Origin: Chrysopilus asiliformis
Taxonomy: Eukaryota > Arthropoda > Insecta > Diptera > Rhagionidae
NCBI GenBank assembly: GCA_964034945.1
Contig: OZ035963.1
Coordinates: 39,066,361-39,130,360, forward strand
DNA: 64,000 nt
Direction: 5' to 3'
Under the pieces are notes generated by a model that did no database searches, had not been told where the DNA came from, and saw only the letters and a program-made list of their open reading frames with translations. The position numbers were made by a program, and so were the translations under genes. Shown here in pieces: positions 32,402 to 42,565 of this stretch. The stretch's first letter is position 1; every line of letters begins with the position of its first letter.

Positions 32402-35064
32402 GATCTGAGGAGATATCAAATGATTCTCGTTTAAATTCGATTGTAAGTAGTGTAAATAGTCAGCTTAATAATAATAATAATAATAGAATAAAATTAATGA
32501 ATAATTTAGACAGAGATATGGTTTCTAGTACTATTTTTGGTCACGAAAAGAAAAGCTTGCATGAGCGAAAACTCAATTATGACAAGGTACGTGCACGAAT
32601 ATTTTCTGATAATTCAACGTCTGGAATTTCTGAAATTGTTGAGATAAAAATTAAACCACAGTTGTTGAGACTTCGTCAAAGATTTAAAATGAAACGGAAA
32701 TTATATAGGAATGTATCCGAAAGTGTCATTAATATAGGAGAGGATATAAGACCTTATGTCAGAGTTATGATTAATGGGCTGGAAGTTAGGGGATTGTTGG
32801 ACAGTGGCGCGTCAGTCAGCTGTTTGGGAAAAGGATGTTTGGATTTGTTACACAGGTTAGAATTAGTATCTAAACCTTTTTCTGCAAATATAAGTACGGC
32901 GGACGGACGAAAGCAAAATATAGTTGGGATAGTGAAAGTGTCTGTTATTTATGATAATGTGGTCAAAACCATGGAATTTTTATTAGTACCTAGCTTGTCT
33001 CAATCATTATATCTGGGGATAGATTTTTGGCAAGAATTTAATATCGCTCCACATTTATTTAAGGATGTTTGTCCAAAGTCGGACAAAAACCTTTTGATTC
33101 AGGGATTGGATAATTTGAATATCAAATCTAACGATCCAATTCTTCATGAGTTGACTGAAGATCAAAATTCGAAACTGAAGGTGGTAGTAGATATGTTTCC
33201 ATCTTCGGCGATTTATGGATTGGGTAAGACAACAATGGAGACGCACGTTATTGATGTTGGGAATACAGAACCTATCAAGCAGCGTCATTATCCTGTCTCT
33301 CCAGCTATTCAACAGCTTATATATGAGGAGTTAGATCGGATGATTTCCTTGGGGGTGATTGAGGAGAGTAATAGTGCATGGAGCTCTCCGGTTGTTCTGG
33401 TCAGGAAGCCTGGCAAAAACAGGTTATGTTTGGATAGTCGGAAGCTAAACTCGGTCACTCGTAAGGATGCTCATCCAATTCCACACATAGAGGGGTTGTT
33501 GAGTCGTTTGTCTGATACTTTTTTCATTTCAAGTGTGGACTTAAAAGACGCTTTTTGGCAAATTCCTTTGGAGAACAAGTCCCGGGAAAAAACGGCGTTT
33601 TCAGTGCCTGGGCGGCCACTTTACCATTTTACCGTTATGCCGTTTGGCCTGTGTAATGCAGCACAACGGTTATGCAGACTAATGAACAGGGTGGTTCCCC
33701 AGGAGCTGAGAAGATGGGTCTTCGTATATCTTGACGATCTTTTAATAGTTGCTTCAACATTTGAAGAAATGTTGCTGATACTGGAAAAAGTCGCAGCATG
33801 CTTATCAAACGCAGGACTTACCATTAACGTTCAAAAGTCTAAATTTTGTTTTAAACAATTGCGTTATTTGGGCTATGTTGTTGGTGGTGGGTGTTTACGA
33901 ACTGACCCTGATAAAGTAACAGCAATTACGAATCTGCCATTTCCAAAGTCACCTAAACAGGTGAGACGATTTTTGGGTATGACAGGTTGGTATCGTCGTT
34001 TTATTAGGGATTATGCAGCACTAACGGCTCCAATGACAGACACACTGAAAAAGTCAAAGAAGTTTTTATTTACGGATGAGGCTAAGCTGTCGTTTGAAAA
34101 ATTGAAAACAGCATTATGCTCAGCACCAGTCCTTGGTCACCCGGACTTTACTAAAAAATTCTATATTCAATGTGATGCGTCACAGGATGGTATAGGGGGT
34201 GTGTTATTTCAACACAACGATCAGGGGGAGGAAAAGCCAATTTCTTTCATTTCTCAAAAATTAAATAGTGCACAGAAAAATTATACCGTGACGGAACAAG
34301 AATGTTTAGCGGCGGTCTTGAGCATTAAAAAATTTAGACCGTATGTAGAGGGTTTTCCCTTTACTATAATAACGGACCATGCCAGTCTGAAGTGGTTAAT
34401 GAGTCAAAAGGATTTGGGTGGACGTTTGGCTCGATGGAGTCTCAAACTTCAGGCGTTTGACTTCGACATACAGCACAGAAAAGGTAGCCAGAATGTTGTA
34501 CCAGATACATTATCGAGAGCATTTGTAGACGAAATTGGTACAGGTACGATGGATGATATGGTAGATATCGATTTAAATTCTGAAGAGTTTAAATCAGAGG
34601 AATACCAGGAATTGATTAAAGTGATCCAGGAAAAGTCAGACAGGTTAGCAGATGTGACAGTGTCGGATAATTTCGTATACAAGCGCATGGAACATTATTC
34701 TGGTAATCCTATTCAAGAAGATTGTGCGTGGAGATTGTGGGTTCCATCGGGGCTTACGCATTCAATCATTTCTAAAGCTCATGATCCACCTTCTTCTGGT
34801 CATGGTGGAATTGCTAAAACTATTGCTCGACTTAGACAAAAGTTTTATTGGCCTAATTTGTCCATCCAAGTAAGGGAATATGTTAATGACTGCTCGGTGT
34901 GTAAAGAGACCAAATCCGTAAATTTTATAGCTAAACCTCCTATGGGAAAAGTAATTTTGCCTGATCGTCCGTTTCAAAGGATTTACATTGATTTTTTTGG
35001 GTCCTTATCCACGTTCGTCGGATGGAAATACTACTCTATTTGTAGTTGTAGATCATTTCTCTAA
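32323..35064 (+). CDS. Ty3/gypsy Pol (PR-RT-RNase H-integrase N-term), array copy 1
   Basis: 913-codon frame, translated as a Gag-Pol fusion after -1 slippage at 32332-32338. Order: protease (DSGAS, Asp160), reverse transcriptase (YLDD at 469-472), RNase H (CDAS, Asp618), integrase zinc domain (His820...Cys857/Cys860), first core Asp890 in IYIDFFG. Immediately after this the frame is thrown by one base in TTTTTTTGGG (34992-35001) and ends at 35064, while the integrase core continues in the +1 frame. Domain order PR-RT-RH-IN places it in Ty3/gypsy, not Ty1/copia. Confidence 0.95.
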   Translation: MPSGKREAGREEDGTQSLCRSCPRKVGSEEISNDSRLNSIVSSVNSQLNNNNNNRIKLMNNLDRDMVSSTIFGHEKKSLHERKLNYDKVRARIFSDNSTSGISEIVEIKIKPQLLRLRQRFKMKRKLYRNVSESVINIGEDIRPYVRVMINGLEVRGLLDSGASVSCLGKGCLDLLHRLELVSKPFSANISTADGRKQNIVGIVKVSVIYDNVVKTMEFLLVPSLSQSLYLGIDFWQEFNIAPHLFKDVCPKSDKNLLIQGLDNLNIKSNDPILHELTEDQNSKLKVVVDMFPSSAIYGLGKTTMETHVIDVGNTEPIKQRHYPVSPAIQQLIYEELDRMISLGVIEESNSAWSSPVVLVRKPGKNRLCLDSRKLNSVTRKDAHPIPHIEGLLSRLSDTFFISSVDLKDAFWQIPLENKSREKTAFSVPGRPLYHFTVMPFGLCNAAQRLCRLMNRVVPQELRRWVFVYLDDLLIVASTFEEMLLILEKVAACLSNAGLTINVQKSKFCFKQLRYLGYVVGGGCLRTDPDKVTAITNLPFPKSPKQVRRFLGMTGWYRRFIRDYAALTAPMTDTLKKSKKFLFTDEAKLSFEKLKTALCSAPVLGHPDFTKKFYIQCDASQDGIGGVLFQHNDQGEEKPISFISQKLNSAQKNYTVTEQECLAAVLSIKKFRPYVEGFPFTIITDHASLKWLMSQKDLGGRLARWSLKLQAFDFDIQHRKGSQNVVPDTLSRAFVDEIGTGTMDDMVDIDLNSEEFKSEEYQELIKVIQEKSDRLADVTVSDNFVYKRMEHYSGNPIQEDCAWRLWVPSGLTHSIISKAHDPPSSGHGGIAKTIARLRQKFYWPNLSIQVREYVNDCSVCKETKSVNFIAKPPMGKVILPDRPFQRIYIDFFGSLSTFVGWKYYSICSCRSFL
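32332..32338 (+). promoter_or_regulatory. -1 ribosomal frameshift heptamer G GGA AAC (copy 1)
   Basis: In the gag frame the sequence reads GCG GGA AAC, so GGGAAAC fits X XXY YYZ exactly. Slipping back one base gives the open pol frame. A GGGAC/GTCCC stem can form about 23 bases downstream, further than usual. Same heptamer at 39833-39839 and 47333-47339. Confidence 0.85.
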
Positions 35065-35809
35065 ATTTTTACTGCTGAAACCTATGACAAAGGCTACTTC
35101 TAAAGCTATTATTAAGTTTATGAAGAACGAAATATTTGGGATTTTTGGGGTAGCAGAACAAGTTTTTTCGGACAATGGACGACAGTTTGTATCCAAAGAA
35201 TTTCAGGACTTCTTGAAAGTTTTTGGGGTGAAACACGCACGTACAGCAGTCTACTCTCCGCAGGCTAATGCTTCGGAGAGAGTTAACAGATCCATTTTAT
35301 CTGCGATTAGGGCATATGTGGGAAATAATCATAGAAACTGGGATAAAAACCTTGCGAGCATCGGCGCATCCTTGAGGAGTTCATATCACCAGTCGATTAA
35401 GACAACTCCTTTCGAGGCAGTATTTGGAGTAAAAATGATAGCACATGGCTCTGAGTATGAGTTGCTGAAAAGGTTAAGAGTTTTATCAGACGGGGAGATT
35501 CAGGCAATTTCAAAGACTGATAAAATGCAAATCAATCGTTTTGAAATCAAGGAAAATTTAAAACAAGCACAAGACGCAAGTGCAAGGATTTATAATTTGA
35601 GGACTAGAGATTATTCCTATAATCCAGGACAAGAACTGTTTAGACGAAATTTTGTACTTAGTGACACAGCGTCAGGTTTCAGTGCCAAACTTGCCAGTAA
35701 ATTTTCTAAGTGTCGAATAGTAAAAAAAGTTGGGAAAAACCGATACGAGATTGAAGATATGAATGGTCGTAGTATTGGGATTTACCATGCCAAAGATCTT
35801 AAATCATAA
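34988..35809 (+). CDS. Ty3/gypsy integrase core and C-terminus, array copy 1
   Basis: 273-codon frame holding the rest of integrase: Asp62 in FSDNGRQF and Glu97 in ANASERVNR complete the D,D-35-E-type triad whose first Asp lies in the preceding frame. The C-terminal domain ends FSKCRIVKKVGKNRYEIED..., as in GPY/F-type integrase tails. Separated from pol by a +1 shift at 34992-35001, so as written the enzyme is split. There is no env: only 164 bases separate the stop from LTR 2. Confidence 0.92.
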   Translation: MIFLGPYPRSSDGNTTLFVVVDHFSKFLLLKPMTKATSKAIIKFMKNEIFGIFGVAEQVFSDNGRQFVSKEFQDFLKVFGVKHARTAVYSPQANASERVNRSILSAIRAYVGNNHRNWDKNLASIGASLRSSYHQSIKTTPFEAVFGVKMIAHGSEYELLKRLRVLSDGEIQAISKTDKMQINRFEIKENLKQAQDASARIYNLRTRDYSYNPGQELFRRNFVLSDTASGFSAKLASKFSKCRIVKKVGKNRYEIEDMNGRSIGIYHAKDLKS

Positions 35810-35973
35810 TTTTCAATTTGCAGAATTTTCTATTGGCATAGTTTTGCCCGGCTTGAGACTATGTTTTTTTGTGGACGAGCCCCACGTTTTTTTTGAGCAT
35901 GTTTAGGGATAGTTCAACTGATCCATTTTTCAAACCCGTTCTCCGCATGTGAAATGGTAGACCGTGTTTGCCC
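35810..35973 (+). other. 3' tail before LTR 2, no polypurine tract
   Basis: Expected to hold the plus-strand primer, but the bases adjoining the LTR are GTGTTTGCCC. CGAGCCCCACGTT at 35876-35888 repeats a tRNA-Lys 3' segment and is complementary over 10 bases to the primer-binding site. Confidence 0.7.
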
Positions 35974-37514
35974 TGTTGTGAATCAGTTTTGGATTTTTGT
36001 AACTCTAATATTTTTATTAAAATACCATTATGCTAGCTCAGTAGGTTTGGATTTTAATACTGTAAGTTAAATTTTTTTAAATCATAGTAAGATTTTTTGT
36101 TAATATCCTTAGTACACAGGAAAAAACAAAATCATTTAAATTGTGATTTTCTATCTAGAAGGACGAAAGTATTAGTCGTCGTAGTTTAAATATTTTTTAA
36201 ATTAGTGAATTAAACAGGGAATTAGTCAGGTAAAATTTTGGTGGTATTTTGCAAGATTGGTGTATAATTTATCTTCTGGATTTATTAGGAATTGTGAGTA
36301 ATTCGGTTGTCGAATTTATTAGAAGAAAATCAGGTTAGGAGAGATCACAGTTCGTTGTTTCTTTTCTTCTTGAAAGTTAGATATAAGGTCGGTATTTTTT
36401 TTATATGTTTAGTATTAAAATTAAACTTCCCATTTAGTTAGTGCATTTATCATCATTTTAAAAGATCCGGTATTCACGCGTTTGGAGCTATTCAACTTCC
36501 TGGAAGAGTCTCAGTTCGAAGATTCTGGAATTTTCACCGAGTGATACCGGGTCACTTGAGTTTTTGGAGTACCTCGAAGATTCTGGGATTTTCCGGCGAA
36601 AGAGTCCGGATCTTTGGATTATTGTTTTGAGTGATTTTTTTAAAATCGGAAATCTGATGTTTTTTTCCAAGGCAAAGAAGTTTTAATGGAATCATTATTG
36701 ATAAAGTTATCGATTTTTATTTAATTGACGATTTTCCAAAATAAGATTTTTGTTTTGTTTATTAATTCAAATAATTAATTTTAATATCAAGATTACTTTG
36801 AAATAATTGTTTTATGCAGGACATACTGTACATTATCTACATTTTTTTTATAAATTAAGAAAGATTCAGCAAATCGAGGAATTGTGCACAAGACCAAGGT
36901 TTGTCGTGGAATCAATTTGAAATATTCAACAGTGAGTAATTTTTTTGATATTATAATTTTTAATTGATTTTTTATTGTTAAATACTTGTATTATAATGTT
37001 TATAAAAATTGATTGATATCGGAGTATATAGATATACATAAAATGATTGCAATTGAGATTTTTTTGTGTTTTTGTAAAAAAAGATTAGGTGTTTAGTTAT
37101 GATGTTTTGCTAGAAGTGCAAGTATGAGGAGAGAAAGACGGAGGTGATCTGAAATGTGAGAGTGACCAATTTATGTAGAAATAATGTTATTACACGGTAT
37201 CCATTCCGTAAAATTTTTTATTATAATTTTTTTTTGGTTTTAATTATGTCTTTATGTGAAGAGAAACTGAAGGATGTGCTCAGTATTCTTTGTTTTGAGG
37301 AAAAAAAATTAGTAACTGAAAGGATCGAAGTCTAAACTTTGGCATGATATTTTGTGTTATGTTCGTCCCTAAAGTCTATCGCAAAAATCCACCCCGACCG
37401 CGAGCCTTAGCCTGGTATTCAACAAGCGTGCCAGCGGTAGATAATGGGATAACAAGGATGAAGATCAAAGACATTCCTCGTTATTTGTTTATGTATCGAT
37501 ACAAGAACATAACA
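35974..37514 (+). repeat. LTR 2 of the array
   Basis: Serves as 3' LTR of copy 1 and 5' LTR of copy 2. No difference from LTR 1 was seen by eye. Confidence 0.95.
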
Positions 37515-37517
37515 GAT

Positions 37518-37535
37518 TGGCGCCCAACGTGGGGC
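37518..37535 (+). promoter_or_regulatory. Primer-binding site, tRNA-Lys type (copy 2)
   Basis: Identical to the copy 1 site. It lies directly behind a shared LTR, so copy 2 has all signals for its own transcript. Confidence 0.92.
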
Positions 37536-38387
37536 ATGTGTTTTATTTATCATTTGTGATTTCAACATTTTTTATTTAAAAAAAAAAAAAAAAAAAAAAG
37601 TGTAATTTTTAGTTTACTCGGCTACGTAGTATTTTTGATATTTTTATAATGGAATATTAGTAAAAGCTTTACCCTGTTGATCCTGTCATGTGGAACATAT
37701 GAAGTTGTCTTCAAGAAAAAAAAAAAATATTTCAAAACTATCTATTGTATAGAAAATGTGTCGTCCCGTATTTGGGATTCTGAATAACGCGTTGCGATAT
37801 AGTATTTCGATCATTAGCGAAAGTATAAGTTTAAATTTAATAATATCTTGTTTTGTATCGGTATCTTCAATATGAATAATGACGATACATGTCAGATATG
37901 TATAATTTTACTTGTGTTATGATAAATGGTTTCACTTTCAAGGAAGTTTCCTTTTAGTTTGAACTGTTTGGATGTAAACATTGACAGAAAATATTTACAA
38001 TTATGCTGCGTGCCGGATAAATTGTTTTTTTTTTCTGTTGGTTAATTCTAATTTTTAACATAAAGTCGGTCTTAACTGGCTCTTTGGTCACTTGGTAGAA
38101 TGGATGATCACCACCGTTCTTTTTCTCCGATTTTGTATATGAAAGAGTTTTATTAATTGAATAGAGATCAGTGATCATATTTTGAATAGTTCAGGTAATT
38201 GTTTTAAAAACTACTAAAACTACTGCAATTTCTATAAATGGTAGAATACCTAAGGAATGATTAAGATTCATTTTACCGTTTTGAAGGTAGAGATTATTCA
38301 CATTTTGTTAGCTGTTTTAGTGTTTGTTAATGAGGAAGTATAATCGCTGGAATAGTTGATTTAAGGTGGTGCTAAATAATTTGTTTA

Positions 38388-39902
38388 ATGGTAGGTACAA
38401 AAAGAATTAAAAAAATTGTGATACCATCTGATAGAATATTGAGGTCACATTTGAATATGAATGATTTGGGAAATAATACAGAAGAGGGTTTAGATGAAGA
38501 ATCTCCAGGAACGGAACATAATGAGTTGAATAGTAATGTAATTCAACAAATTCCGGATAGAGAAGATTTGACAAGAGAGGTCGATCAGGAAGGTATAGTA
38601 GATGAAAACGAGGTAGAACGCATCACAAGTAATAGTACAAATAAAGGCACAAGAAAAAAATCAAATTTTTCTCAACAATTACCGATTTCAATAGGACAAC
38701 TAGAAAATTGTATTGCTAGGATTGTTAGATTGGAATTGGGAAAGACAGAAAATGGATCTCCAAGAGTTAATCCCCAACCGATACCACAAAGAAATGTCAA
38801 CCGAAATATTAATATTAATACTACTCCTTGGCAAGGCATAAAGGGAAATAATGTTAATTCTAGTATACCAACGGCGTTTTCAGGGAGACAAATTTATTCG
38901 AATGGAGTCGAAGGGATGCGAGATTTTACCAGTACGTCTAATGTGGGACATTTTGGTTTTTTTGAAGATAGGAATCTGAGTCATTTAAATTTTCAAAGCC
39001 AAAATCAGACAGATTTCCAAAATTATCCGCAAGGTAGTTCTTCAATGCATTTTGAGAACAACAAGAATTGTGGTTTAGACAAATGGGGGTTGAAATTCGA
39101 TGGGATTAATGCTCATTTGTCGGTAGAAGAATTTTTGTTTAGGGTTGAAAGAATAGCACGGGGTAAGGGATGTTCTCCTGACTTTGTAGTACGCAATTTT
39201 CACCATTTGGTGTCAGGAATTGCAGAATCATGGTTCTGGCGATACATCCAAAGGAATCCGCTGTCTACTTGGGAAGAGTTAAAAAACGCTTTAGCCAAAC
39301 ATTTTCGGAACGGACAGACGGATTTAGAAATTTTGAAATTCATCATGGATAAGCGTCAAGGCAATGATGAGTCAATTGATGCTTATTTGAATGTTATTCT
39401 TAGTGAGTATTATAGGATGAATGTTCCTATTATGGAACATGAACTGGTTAGGATGGTTAAACAGAATCTTAAGTCTCGGATTGTTCACTTGATTTTCGCA
39501 CAGCCAATAAATTCTATTGAACAACTTCGAGAAGTTTGTTGTAATGCTGAGCAATACTTGTTAAGACAATCTCAATGGTCAAACAGAAATCCGGTGGCTT
39601 GTCATCAGTCTTCTTCTGCTCGTAGACAAGTCAATGAGGTTGATTTTGATTTTGACTTTGATAAAGGAAATGAGAGTACTATGGAGGTTGCAGAGGTGAC
39701 AAGTTTGAAGTGCTGGAATTGTGATAGTACGGGGCACGGATTTCGCGATTGTCCAGCGGTAGTAAGAAATTTGTTTTGCTACAGATGTGGATGTAAGGGG
39801 GTAGCGTTGCCCTCATGTAATAATTGCCAAGCGGGAAACGGGAAGCAGGGCGGGAGGAGGATGGGACCCAATCGCTCTGTAGATCATGTCCCCGAAAAGT
39901 AG
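38388..39902 (+). CDS. Ty3/gypsy Gag, array copy 2
   Basis: 504 residues, identical to copy 1 Gag. Its leader differs from copy 1 only by one extra A in the poly-A run at about 37579-37600. Confidence 0.95.
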   Translation: MVGTKRIKKIVIPSDRILRSHLNMNDLGNNTEEGLDEESPGTEHNELNSNVIQQIPDREDLTREVDQEGIVDENEVERITSNSTNKGTRKKSNFSQQLPISIGQLENCIARIVRLELGKTENGSPRVNPQPIPQRNVNRNININTTPWQGIKGNNVNSSIPTAFSGRQIYSNGVEGMRDFTSTSNVGHFGFFEDRNLSHLNFQSQNQTDFQNYPQGSSSMHFENNKNCGLDKWGLKFDGINAHLSVEEFLFRVERIARGKGCSPDFVVRNFHHLVSGIAESWFWRYIQRNPLSTWEELKNALAKHFRNGQTDLEILKFIMDKRQGNDESIDAYLNVILSEYYRMNVPIMEHELVRMVKQNLKSRIVHLIFAQPINSIEQLREVCCNAEQYLLRQSQWSNRNPVACHQSSSARRQVNEVDFDFDFDKGNESTMEVAEVTSLKCWNCDSTGHGFRDCPAVVRNLFCYRCGCKGVALPSCNNCQAGNGKQGGRRMGPNRSVDHVPEK

Positions 39903-42565
39903 GATCTGAGGAGATATCAAATGATTCTCGTTTAAATTCGATTGTAAGTAGTGTAAATAGTCAGCTTAATAATAATAATAATAATAGAATAAAATTAATG
40001 AATAATTTAGACAGAGATATGGTTTCTAGTACTATTTTTGGTCACGAAAAGAAAAGCTTGCATGAGCGAAAACTCAATTATGACAAGGTACGTGCACGAA
40101 TATTTTCTGATAATTCAACGTCTGGAATTTCTGAAATTGTTGAGATAAAAATTAAACCACAGTTGTTGAGACTTCGTCAAAGATTTAAAATGAAACGGAA
40201 ATTATATAGGAATGTATCCGAAAGTGTCATTAATATAGGAGAGGATATAAGACCTTATGTCAGAGTTATGATTAATGGGCTGGAAGTTAGGGGATTGTTG
40301 GACAGTGGCGCGTCAGTCAGCTGTTTGGGAAAAGGATGTTTGGATTTGTTACACAGGTTAGAATTAGTATCTAAACCTTTTTCTGCAAATATAAGTACGG
40401 CGGACGGACGAAAGCAAAATATAGTTGGGATAGTGAAAGTGTCTGTTATTTATGATAATGTGGTCAAAACCATGGAATTTTTATTAGTACCTAGCTTGTC
40501 TCAATCATTATATCTGGGGATAGATTTTTGGCAAGAATTTAATATCGCTCCACATTTATTTAAGGATGTTTGTCCAAAGTCGGACAAAAACCTTTTGATT
40601 CAGGGATTGGATAATTTGAATATCAAATCTAACGATCCAATTCTTCATGAGTTGACTGAAGATCAAAATTCGAAACTGAAGGTGGTAGTAGATATGTTTC
40701 CATCTTCGGCGATTTATGGATTGGGTAAGACAACAATGGAGACGCACGTTATTGATGTTGGGAATACAGAACCTATCAAGCAGCGTCATTATCCTGTCTC
40801 TCCAGCTATTCAACAGCTTATATATGAGGAGTTAGATCGGATGATTTCCTTGGGGGTGATTGAGGAGAGTAATAGTGCATGGAGCTCTCCGGTTGTTCTG
40901 GTCAGGAAGCCTGGCAAAAACAGGTTATGTTTGGATAGTCGGAAGCTAAACTCGGTCACTCGTAAGGATGCTCATCCAATTCCACACATAGAGGGGTTGT
41001 TGAGTCGTTTGTCTGATACTTTTTTCATTTCAAGTGTGGACTTAAAAGACGCTTTTTGGCAAATTCCTTTGGAGAACAAGTCCCGGGAAAAAACGGCGTT
41101 TTCAGTGCCTGGGCGGCCACTTTACCATTTTACCGTTATGCCGTTTGGCCTGTGTAATGCAGCACAACGGTTATGCAGACTAATGAACAGGGTGGTTCCC
41201 CAGGAGCTGAGAAGATGGGTCTTCGTATATCTTGACGATCTTTTAATAGTTGCTTCAACATTTGAAGAAATGTTGCTGATACTGGAAAAAGTCGCAGCAT
41301 GCTTATCAAACGCAGGACTTACCATTAACGTTCAAAAGTCTAAATTTTGTTTTAAACAATTGCGTTATTTGGGCTATGTTGTTGGTGGTGGGTGTTTACG
41401 AACTGACCCTGATAAAGTAACAGCAATTACGAATCTGCCATTTCCAAAGTCACCTAAACAGGTGAGACGATTTTTGGGTATGACAGGTTGGTATCGTCGT
41501 TTTATTAGGGATTATGCAGCACTAACGGCTCCAATGACAGACACACTGAAAAAGTCAAAGAAGTTTTTATTTACGGATGAGGCTAAGCTGTCGTTTGAAA
41601 AATTGAAAACAGCATTATGCTCAGCACCAGTCCTTGGTCACCCGGACTTTACTAAAAAATTCTATATTCAATGTGATGCGTCACAGGATGGTATAGGGGG
41701 TGTGTTATTTCAACACAACGATCAGGGGGAGGAAAAGCCAATTTCTTTCATTTCTCAAAAATTAAATAGTGCACAGAAAAATTATACCGTGACGGAACAA
41801 GAATGTTTAGCGGCGGTCTTGAGCATTAAAAAATTTAGACCGTATGTAGAGGGTTTTCCCTTTACTATAATAACGGACCATGCCAGTCTGAAGTGGTTAA
41901 TGAGTCAAAAGGATTTGGGTGGACGTTTGGCTCGATGGAGTCTCAAACTTCAGGCGTTTGACTTCGACATACAGCACAGAAAAGGTAGCCAGAATGTTGT
42001 ACCAGATACATTATCGAGAGCATTTGTAGACGAAATTGGTACAGGTACGATGGATGATATGGTAGATATCGATTTAAATTCTGAAGAGTTTAAATCAGAG
42101 GAATACCAGGAATTGATTAAAGTGATCCAGGAAAAGTCAGACAGGTTAGCAGATGTGACAGTGTCGGATAATTTCGTATACAAGCGCATGGAACATTATT
42201 CTGGTAATCCTATTCAAGAAGATTGTGCGTGGAGATTGTGGGTTCCATCGGGGCTTACGCATTCAATCATTTCTAAAGCTCATGATCCACCTTCTTCTGG
42301 TCATGGTGGAATTGCTAAAACTATTGCTCGACTTAGACAAAAGTTTTATTGGCCTAATTTGTCCATCCAAGTAAGGGAATATGTTAATGACTGCTCGGTG
42401 TGTAAAGAGACCAAATCCGTAAATTTTATAGCTAAACCTCCTATGGGAAAAGTAATTTTGCCTGATCGTCCGTTTCAAAGGATTTACATTGATTTTTTTG
42501 GGTCCTTATCCACGTTCGTCGGATGGAAATACTACTCTATTTGTAGTTGTAGATCATTTCTCTAA
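39824..42565 (+). CDS. Ty3/gypsy Pol, array copy 2
   Basis: 913 codons, identical to copy 1, including the frame break at 42493-42502 in the integrase core. Fused to Gag through the heptamer at 39833-39839. Confidence 0.95.
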   Translation: MPSGKREAGREEDGTQSLCRSCPRKVGSEEISNDSRLNSIVSSVNSQLNNNNNNRIKLMNNLDRDMVSSTIFGHEKKSLHERKLNYDKVRARIFSDNSTSGISEIVEIKIKPQLLRLRQRFKMKRKLYRNVSESVINIGEDIRPYVRVMINGLEVRGLLDSGASVSCLGKGCLDLLHRLELVSKPFSANISTADGRKQNIVGIVKVSVIYDNVVKTMEFLLVPSLSQSLYLGIDFWQEFNIAPHLFKDVCPKSDKNLLIQGLDNLNIKSNDPILHELTEDQNSKLKVVVDMFPSSAIYGLGKTTMETHVIDVGNTEPIKQRHYPVSPAIQQLIYEELDRMISLGVIEESNSAWSSPVVLVRKPGKNRLCLDSRKLNSVTRKDAHPIPHIEGLLSRLSDTFFISSVDLKDAFWQIPLENKSREKTAFSVPGRPLYHFTVMPFGLCNAAQRLCRLMNRVVPQELRRWVFVYLDDLLIVASTFEEMLLILEKVAACLSNAGLTINVQKSKFCFKQLRYLGYVVGGGCLRTDPDKVTAITNLPFPKSPKQVRRFLGMTGWYRRFIRDYAALTAPMTDTLKKSKKFLFTDEAKLSFEKLKTALCSAPVLGHPDFTKKFYIQCDASQDGIGGVLFQHNDQGEEKPISFISQKLNSAQKNYTVTEQECLAAVLSIKKFRPYVEGFPFTIITDHASLKWLMSQKDLGGRLARWSLKLQAFDFDIQHRKGSQNVVPDTLSRAFVDEIGTGTMDDMVDIDLNSEEFKSEEYQELIKVIQEKSDRLADVTVSDNFVYKRMEHYSGNPIQEDCAWRLWVPSGLTHSIISKAHDPPSSGHGGIAKTIARLRQKFYWPNLSIQVREYVNDCSVCKETKSVNFIAKPPMGKVILPDRPFQRIYIDFFGSLSTFVGWKYYSICSCRSFL

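Noticed and set aside
35810..35973. Possible env gene after integrase in the array
   Set aside because: Only 164 bases lie between the integrase stop and the next LTR, so there is no room for an envelope gene.
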